This document shows positions 6,100 to 9,690 of a stretch of DNA of 9,690 bases, in pieces. The DNA is from Dehalococcoidia bacterium. GTDB lineage: Bacteria; Chloroflexota; Dehalococcoidia; GIF9; AB-539-J10. The notes under the pieces were generated by a model. The model was not told where the DNA came from. It saw only the letters and a list, made by a program, of their open reading frames with translations, and ran no database searches. Location of the stretch: the NCBI GenBank assembly GCA_030589825.1, contig JAUUZT010000017.1, positions 1-9,690 on the forward strand. Reading direction: 5' to 3'. The stretch's first letter is position 1; the number at the start of each line of letters is the position of its first letter. The position numbers and the translations under genes were made by a program.

Positions 6100-7345
6100 A
6101 GTATTAACAAAAACAAGTTTTACCATCCCGGTAGGGCCAATTCATCCTGCTGTACATGAACCAGTTCGCCTTGACCTAACCATTGATGGTGAAGAGATAC
6201 TGGATGTAGATATAATAGCAGGACAAGTTCATCGTGGGATCGAATGGTTAGGCATGAACCGTAATAATGCTATTCAAAGTATCTATCTGGCAGAACGAAT
6301 TTGTGGAATATGTTCTGCATCTCATCCATTTTCATTTGTACAAGCATGCGAACGTGCTGCTAATATTGAAGTACCCAAGAGAGCAGAATATATTAGAACA
6401 ATAGTTGCAGAAATTGAGAGAATACACTCGCATCTTTTATGGGCTGGCGTTGCCGCTCATGAAATTGGCTTTGACTCAGTATTCTACCTTGTATGGCGTG
6501 TTCGAGAGGAGATTATGGATCTCACCGAATATATAACAGGCCACCGTAATACCAAAGCTATGTATATGATAGGTGGTGTTCGTCGTGATATCGTTGAAGA
6601 GCAATTCCCTAGAATTAGACAGTCTTTAGATTACTACAGGTCAATTTTCTGTCAATTAAAAACAGTGTTTTTAGATGACAGAACTATTAAACTCCGTACC
6701 AGAAACGTAGGTATCCTTACTAAAGAAAATGCTTTGAAATATTCTGTAGCAGGTCCCACGGTTAGAGCTAGTGGTGTACCCAAGGACGTTAGGCAAGATC
6801 AAGCCTACGGGGCTTATGCTGATTTAGATATAAAGGCTATTACTCCTGATATAGTTACTGGAACTGTAGTAGGTGATGTTTACGACAGGATAATTGTTCG
6901 TCTGTTGGAAGTAAAACAGTCTATTGACATCATAGACCGTTGTCTGGAAGATATGCCCGCTGGAGAGATAACTTCAGAACCAAAATTAGTAAAACTGTTA
7001 TCTACGCTCAAAAAAGCAGAAGGTGAAGGAGTTGGTAGATGCGAAGCACCCAGGGGGGAGTGTTTTCATTATGTACGTATGAATGCTGGGGAAGAAACAC
7101 TGGCCAATTGGAAAGTAAGAGCACCAACTTATGCTAATCTCATGCCAATACCATCGATGCTAAAAGGGGGGCAAATCGCAGATGTTCCCATAAGTTTCGC
7201 CTCGATAGATCCCTGTATATCTTGTACCAACAGGGCTATAGTAGTAGATATAAGCAATGGTAGAAAATTCTCTCTTGAGAACGAGGATTTACATAAGCTA
7301 TCTATAATGAAAACAAGGAGGTTAGAAGAAAACCTTGTTAGCTGA
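6092..7345 (+). CDS. mbhL: MbhL, catalytic large subunit of group 4 [NiFe]-hydrogenase (NuoD-like)
   Basis: 417 residues. Catalyses reduction of protons to H2 at the NiFe site. All four nickel-binding cysteines are present: Cys71 and Cys74 in ERICGICSASH, and Cys375 and Cys378 in DPCISCTNR. The N-terminal GPIHPAVHEPVRL motif (15-27) is the usual group 4 opening. The presence of both CxxC pairs separates it from Mbx/Mbs and complex I NuoD, which lack some or all of them. Arg381 after the last cysteine is the expected protease cut site, leaving a 36-residue C-terminal tail (382-417) to be removed on nickel insertion. This fits the nearby hycI, hypA and hypB. The ATG at 6092 overlaps the end of mbhK by eight bases. 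The 3' end overlaps mbhM by 11 bases. Confidence 0.97.
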   Translation: MSEVLTKTSFTIPVGPIHPAVHEPVRLDLTIDGEEILDVDIIAGQVHRGIEWLGMNRNNAIQSIYLAERICGICSASHPFSFVQACERAANIEVPKRAEYIRTIVAEIERIHSHLLWAGVAAHEIGFDSVFYLVWRVREEIMDLTEYITGHRNTKAMYMIGGVRRDIVEEQFPRIRQSLDYYRSIFCQLKTVFLDDRTIKLRTRNVGILTKENALKYSVAGPTVRASGVPKDVRQDQAYGAYADLDIKAITPDIVTGTVVGDVYDRIIVRLLEVKQSIDIIDRCLEDMPAGEITSEPKLVKLLSTLKKAEGEGVGRCEAPRGECFHYVRMNAGEETLANWKVRAPTYANLMPIPSMLKGGQIADVPISFASIDPCISCTNRAIVVDISNGRKFSLENEDLHKLSIMKTRRLEENLVS

Positions 7346-8342
7346 TACTCTATTAAATGTAATAGTATTGATCGCTGGGCCTGTCATTATCGCATTTCTT
7401 GGTGCCATATTTGGACTTCTCTACCTTGGTGTAGACCGTAAACTGGTAGCTCACATGCAGGGGAGAATTGGCCCCCCCATTGTTCAGCCATTTAGAGATG
7501 TTGACAAGCTGATGGTTAAGGAAAGTATCATTCCCGATAGTGCTATCGCATGGCTTTTCAAGGCAACCCCAATCCTCTGCCTTGTAGGGTCAATATCTCT
7601 ATTACTCTATATTCCATTGTTTGGTCAGAACGCAATGTTGACTGGCTTCGGTGATGCAATAGTAGTAATGTACTTGTTAACCATTCCTTCATTGGCACTC
7701 GTTGTAGCAGGTTTTTCCTCAAGTTCCCCATATGCCACTGTAGGTGCCCAGAGAGAGATGGTCATGATGATGAGTTACGAATTCCCACTCGCTATGTCTA
7801 TTGTAGTGATTGCGTGGCGTATTGGATTAGTAACCAACCTTAACCCTTTTATGCTATCCACTATGGCAGCATATCCAATATGGGGGCTGGTAGGTCCCTT
7901 GGGAATAGTAGGCTTATTAATACTAGTTTTTTCCATGTTAATAGTTACCCCTGGTGAACTCGGCAAAATTCCATTTGATGTGGCTGAAGCAGAAACTGAG
8001 CTGGCAGGCGGTTTATTAGTAGAATATTCTGGCAGAAATCTAGCACTCTTCTATATATCAAATGCTATTAAATCCTTTGCTGTCGTGTCATTGGTAGTTG
8101 CTATATTCTTCCCTTATAATCTATCACCTATACTTGGTATCACTGCAACCGTGCCTGCAGTAATATTGGATGTACTGTTCTTCCTTCTCAAAGTATTTGT
8201 GATAATGTTTATTTGCGTAATAGTGGTACGTGCAGCAGTAGCTCGTTTTAAAATTGACCAAGCTAGCAAGTTCTATTTGCTAATAATGAGTGCGGTTAGT
8301 TTAGTAGGGTTCGTATTTATTCTTTTGGATGTAATAATTTAA
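7335..8342 (+). CDS. mbhM: MbhM, NuoH-like membrane subunit anchoring the hydrogenase
   Basis: 335 residues, about eight membrane helices. Conserved NuoH/HycD features are GRIGPPIVQPFRD (43-55), the SYEFP motif (147-151, with Glu149), and the loop KIPFDVAEAETELAGG (211-226) followed by VEYSG (229-233). This loop contacts the peripheral arm and funnels protons or transmits conformational change. Initiation is at TTG 7335, because the frame is closed by a stop at 7323-7325 and no other start codon lies between. The ribosome binding site AGGAGGTT at 7316-7323 lies about 12 bases upstream, inside mbhL. It overlaps mbhL by 11 bases, so coupling is likely. It links MbhJKL to MbhA-I. Confidence 0.95.
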   Translation: MLADTLLNVIVLIAGPVIIAFLGAIFGLLYLGVDRKLVAHMQGRIGPPIVQPFRDVDKLMVKESIIPDSAIAWLFKATPILCLVGSISLLLYIPLFGQNAMLTGFGDAIVVMYLLTIPSLALVVAGFSSSSPYATVGAQREMVMMMSYEFPLAMSIVVIAWRIGLVTNLNPFMLSTMAAYPIWGLVGPLGIVGLLILVFSMLIVTPGELGKIPFDVAEAETELAGGLLVEYSGRNLALFYISNAIKSFAVVSLVVAIFFPYNLSPILGITATVPAVILDVLFFLLKVFVIMFICVIVVRAAVARFKIDQASKFYLLIMSAVSLVGFVFILLDVII

Positions 8343-8351
8343 AATAAAGCC

Positions 8352-8750
8352 ATGAATATTATAAAAATATTACTTAAACAGCTGTTTTTACGTCCCGCAA
8401 CAAACATGTTTCCGGCAAAATATGCGCCTGAATCAGCCACAGACTTTCTTAAAAAAGTTGGAGATAAGAGTATTACCCTAATTAATCCGGTTGCAGTACC
8501 TGATAGATACAGAGGTAAAATATCTTATAACAGAGAAGATTGCACCGGATGCAAATTATGTATCAGAGTTTGCCCTACCAAAGCTATTGAATTCATCCCT
8601 GATGAAAAGAAAATAAAGATATTTGTCTCCAGATGTTGTTTCTGCAGCCAGTGCAATGACATATGCCCTTCAAATTGTTTGTCCATGACCAGCGAGTTCA
8701 TGCTTTCCAATTATGATAAGTTTGCGGATGATTTAATAGTTACTCATTAA
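8352..8750 (+). CDS. mbhN: MbhN, NuoI-like 2x[4Fe-4S] ferredoxin subunit
   Basis: 132 residues. Receives electrons from soluble ferredoxin and passes them to MbhJ. Two classical cluster motifs are seen: Cys64, 67, 70, 74 (CTGCKLCIRVCP) and Cys95, 98, 101, 105 (within CCFCSQCNDICP). Two further cysteines, 96 and 109, sit next to the second cluster. The N-terminal amphipathic region (1-15) resembles that of NuoI-like subunits that dock on the membrane arm. The gap to mbhM is nine bases and I see no clear ribosome binding site before ATG 8352. It is the last gene of the operon and matches the terminal position of mbhN in Pyrococcus. Confidence 0.94.
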   Translation: MNIIKILLKQLFLRPATNMFPAKYAPESATDFLKKVGDKSITLINPVAVPDRYRGKISYNREDCTGCKLCIRVCPTKAIEFIPDEKKIKIFVSRCCFCSQCNDICPSNCLSMTSEFMLSNYDKFADDLIVTH

Positions 8751-8767
8751 TCCTGTTTATACAGGAT
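8750..8767. terminator. Small hairpin between convergent mbhN and hycI
   Basis: ATCCTG (8750-8755) and CAGGAT (8762-8767) form a 6-bp stem with a TTTATA loop. AGGATCCT at 8763-8770 is an overlapping 8-bp palindrome. It fills most of the 21-base spacer between the two convergent stop codons. It could be a weak two-way terminator, but the stem is short and no long T-run follows on either strand. Confidence 0.35.
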
Positions 8768-8771
8768 CCTA

Positions 8772-9269
8772 TTATTTAAAATGCTTTATCTCGCTGAGTG
8801 TACCATTTGCGATTATTAATGCTATTTCATCTCCAGCTTTACGAAGCTCAGCGGTTAATTCTGTATCAAATTCCATTTTCTTAGGTTGAACCCCGAGCAA
8901 TAACACTTTTTTACAAAACTGTTTTACATACGACACGAATAAAGAAAGCGGCATACTATGTGTCGAAATAGTCATGACTCCTATACGTTCTGGTGCTATA
9001 ATACGATATGAGCCAGGTGTTAATCCCATTTCAGCCGCATCTACCAATATCAGTATATCTGGCTTATATTTTCGAATAACAGAGGTGTAGTTCTCCGGAA
9101 TAGTACCACAATCTATAGCTATTTTCTCTCGCCCTTTTAAGCTATTTGTAGAATTATTAGCTTCACCATCCGCTTTATTAACAGATTTATTAACCTTCTC
9201 CACAATATAGGAGCTTATACCATCATCACCGTTCATGGTATTACCAACAGCCAGAATCATCTCCCTCAT
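8772..9269 (-). CDS. hycI: HycI-family hydrogenase maturation endopeptidase
   Basis: 165 residues. Nickel-dependent protease that cuts the C-terminal tail of the hydrogenase large subunit. Landmarks match E. coli HycI: GNTMNGDDG (9-17, Asp16 being a nickel ligand), VDAAEMGLTPGSYRI (76-90, Asp77), STHSMPLSL (102-110, His104) and LLGVQPK (124-130). The likely substrate is MbhL, which retains its tail. Residues 27-50 are a polar, Asn/Ser/Lys-rich stretch about 16 residues longer than the matching part of E. coli HycI, probably a surface loop. The start is ATG 9269. A second ATG at 9260 begins right at the conserved core, but AGGGAG touches it directly with no spacing. No ribosome binding site precedes 9269. 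It is convergent to mbhN and divergent from hypA. Confidence 0.9.
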   Translation of the reverse strand: MREMILAVGNTMNGDDGISSYIVEKVNKSVNKADGEANNSTNSLKGREKIAIDCGTIPENYTSVIRKYKPDILILVDAAEMGLTPGSYRIIAPERIGVMTISTHSMPLSLFVSYVKQFCKKVLLLGVQPKKMEFDTELTAELRKAGDEIALIIANGTLSEIKHFK

Positions 9270-9304
9270 GCTATAATACTATAACATTATCGTATATATA
9301 AAAA
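9270..9304. promoter_or_regulatory. 35-bp divergent promoter region for hycI and hypA
   Basis: The spacer is almost purely A and T. On the + strand TATAAT is at 9272-9277 and TATATA at 9293-9298. On the minus strand TATAGT is at 9283-9278 and GATAAT at 9291-9286. Neither gene has a ribosome-binding sequence. A start from TATATA would begin at about the hypA ATG, and one from TATAGT at about the hycI ATG, so both messages could be leaderless. No -35 box is evident. Confidence 0.4.
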
Positions 9305-9646
9305 ATGCATGAATTGGGAGTAACTGAAAACATTGTCAATATCGCATTGGCTAAAGCAGCGGAAGTACAAGCAAGCAAGATACTTAAAATTAGTATAGTC
9401 ATCGGTGAATTATCAGGTTTTGTACCTGATTGTATCGATTTCTATTTTGAATCACTAAGTAAGGATACTATCGCTGAGAGGGCAAAGCTTGATTTCGATA
9501 TTATTCCAGCCAAGTTCCGTTGCCGTAATTGTTCAACCATAGCATCTCCAGAAGGAATGCTTTGGACATGCCCTAGTTGCCAAAGTCAAAGCATGGAAGT
9601 TATAGGTGGACAGGAATTTTATATTAAGGACTTGGAGGTAGAATGA
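9305..9646 (+). CDS. hypA: HypA, nickel metallochaperone for hydrogenase maturation
   Basis: 113 residues, the usual HypA length. The N-terminal MHELGVTENIV carries His2, the essential nickel ligand, which fixes the start because nickel binding needs the Met-His amino terminus. The zinc site is made of two CxxC pairs, Cys73/Cys76 (CRNC) and Cys89/Cys92 (CPSC). HypA delivers nickel to the large subunit together with HypB. It lies divergent to hycI and overlaps hypB by four bases (ATGA), so it heads a hyp operon that continues out of the window. It probably serves the MbhL encoded upstream. Confidence 0.96.
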   Translation: MHELGVTENIVNIALAKAAEVQASKILKISIVIGELSGFVPDCIDFYFESLSKDTIAERAKLDFDIIPAKFRCRNCSTIASPEGMLWTCPSCQSQSMEVIGGQEFYIKDLEVE

Positions 9647-9690
9647 CTAAGATAGAAGTTGTCCAGGATATAATGTCGGTCAACGACACC
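9643..9690 (+). CDS. hypB: HypB, nickel-insertion GTPase (first 16 codons only)
   Basis: Only the N-terminus is present, cut by the window edge. ATG 9643 overlaps the hypA stop (ATGA), and GGAGG at 9634-9638 lies a few bases upstream. The 16 residues visible, ending in IMSVND, resemble the start of HypB proteins without an N-terminal His-rich stretch, where an ...xNDxxA... segment precedes the GTPase core. The call rests mainly on gene order (hypA-hypB) and this short match; the GTPase motifs lie beyond the window. Confidence 0.75.
   Translation, partial: MTKIEVVQDIMSVNDT

Noticed and set aside
6092..7345. Mbx/Mbs sulfur-linked complex or complex I NuoD instead of hydrogenase
   Set aside because: All four nickel-binding cysteines (71, 74, 375, 378) and the cleavable C-terminal tail are intact, and hycI, hypA and hypB are adjacent.
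1..9690. CRISPR arrays, insertion sequences, tRNA or rRNA genes
   Set aside because: I saw no spaced direct repeats, transposase fragments, terminal inverted repeats or RNA-gene-like stretches. Nearly all sequence is accounted for by the genes listed.

Overview
The window carries a complete 14-gene operon for a ferredoxin-dependent, membrane-bound, H2-evolving [NiFe]-hydrogenase of the Mbh type (group 4). The genes run mbhA to mbhN on the + strand from 721 to 8750, one for one in the order known from Pyrococcus/Thermococcus. Maturation genes hycI (-), hypA (+) and the first codons of hypB (+) follow. At the left edge lies the 5' part of a divergent folD (-), a tetrahydrofolate one-carbon enzyme.

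Organism: most likely an AT-rich anaerobic bacterium. AGGAGG-type ribosome binding sites precede most genes, TTG and GTG starts occur, and sigma-70-like promoter hexamers lie in the folD/mbhA spacer. The ATA-rich isoleucine codons and the Mbh gene set would also fit a gene set shared with archaea. I cannot name a phylum with confidence. Several uncultured anaerobic lineages and Chloroflexota-like bacteria carry Mbh clusters, but nothing here is diagnostic.

Layout: 1-426 folD (-, truncated by the window edge). 427-720 is a divergent control region with a promoter candidate on each strand and, on the mbh side, a long imperfect hairpin followed by T-runs. 721-5072 is the Mrp antiporter-like membrane module (mbhA-H) plus the linker subunit mbhI. 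A 47-bp AT-rich gap follows, then the hydrogenase module at 5120-8750: mbhJ small subunit, mbhK, mbhL NiFe large subunit, mbhM membrane anchor, mbhN 2x[4Fe-4S]. 8751-8771 is a short convergent spacer with a small hairpin. 8772-9269 is hycI (-), 9270-9304 a 35-bp divergent spacer, 9305-9646 hypA and 9643-9690 the start of hypB.

How it works together: by family knowledge, reduced ferredoxin passes electrons through MbhN and MbhJ to the NiFe site of MbhL, which reduces protons to H2. MbhM couples this to the MbhA-H antiporter-like membrane arm, so ferredoxin oxidation builds an ion gradient. HypA and HypB insert nickel, and HycI is expected to clip the 36-residue C-terminal tail still encoded on MbhL. 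Both CxxC motifs of MbhL are intact, so this is a true hydrogenase and not an Mbx/Mbs-type sulfur-linked relative or plain complex I. The most unusual points are the FolD active-site lysine replaced by isoleucine, the terminator-like hairpin between the mbh promoter and mbhA, and the compact hycI/hypA spacer in which neither gene has a visible ribosome binding site.
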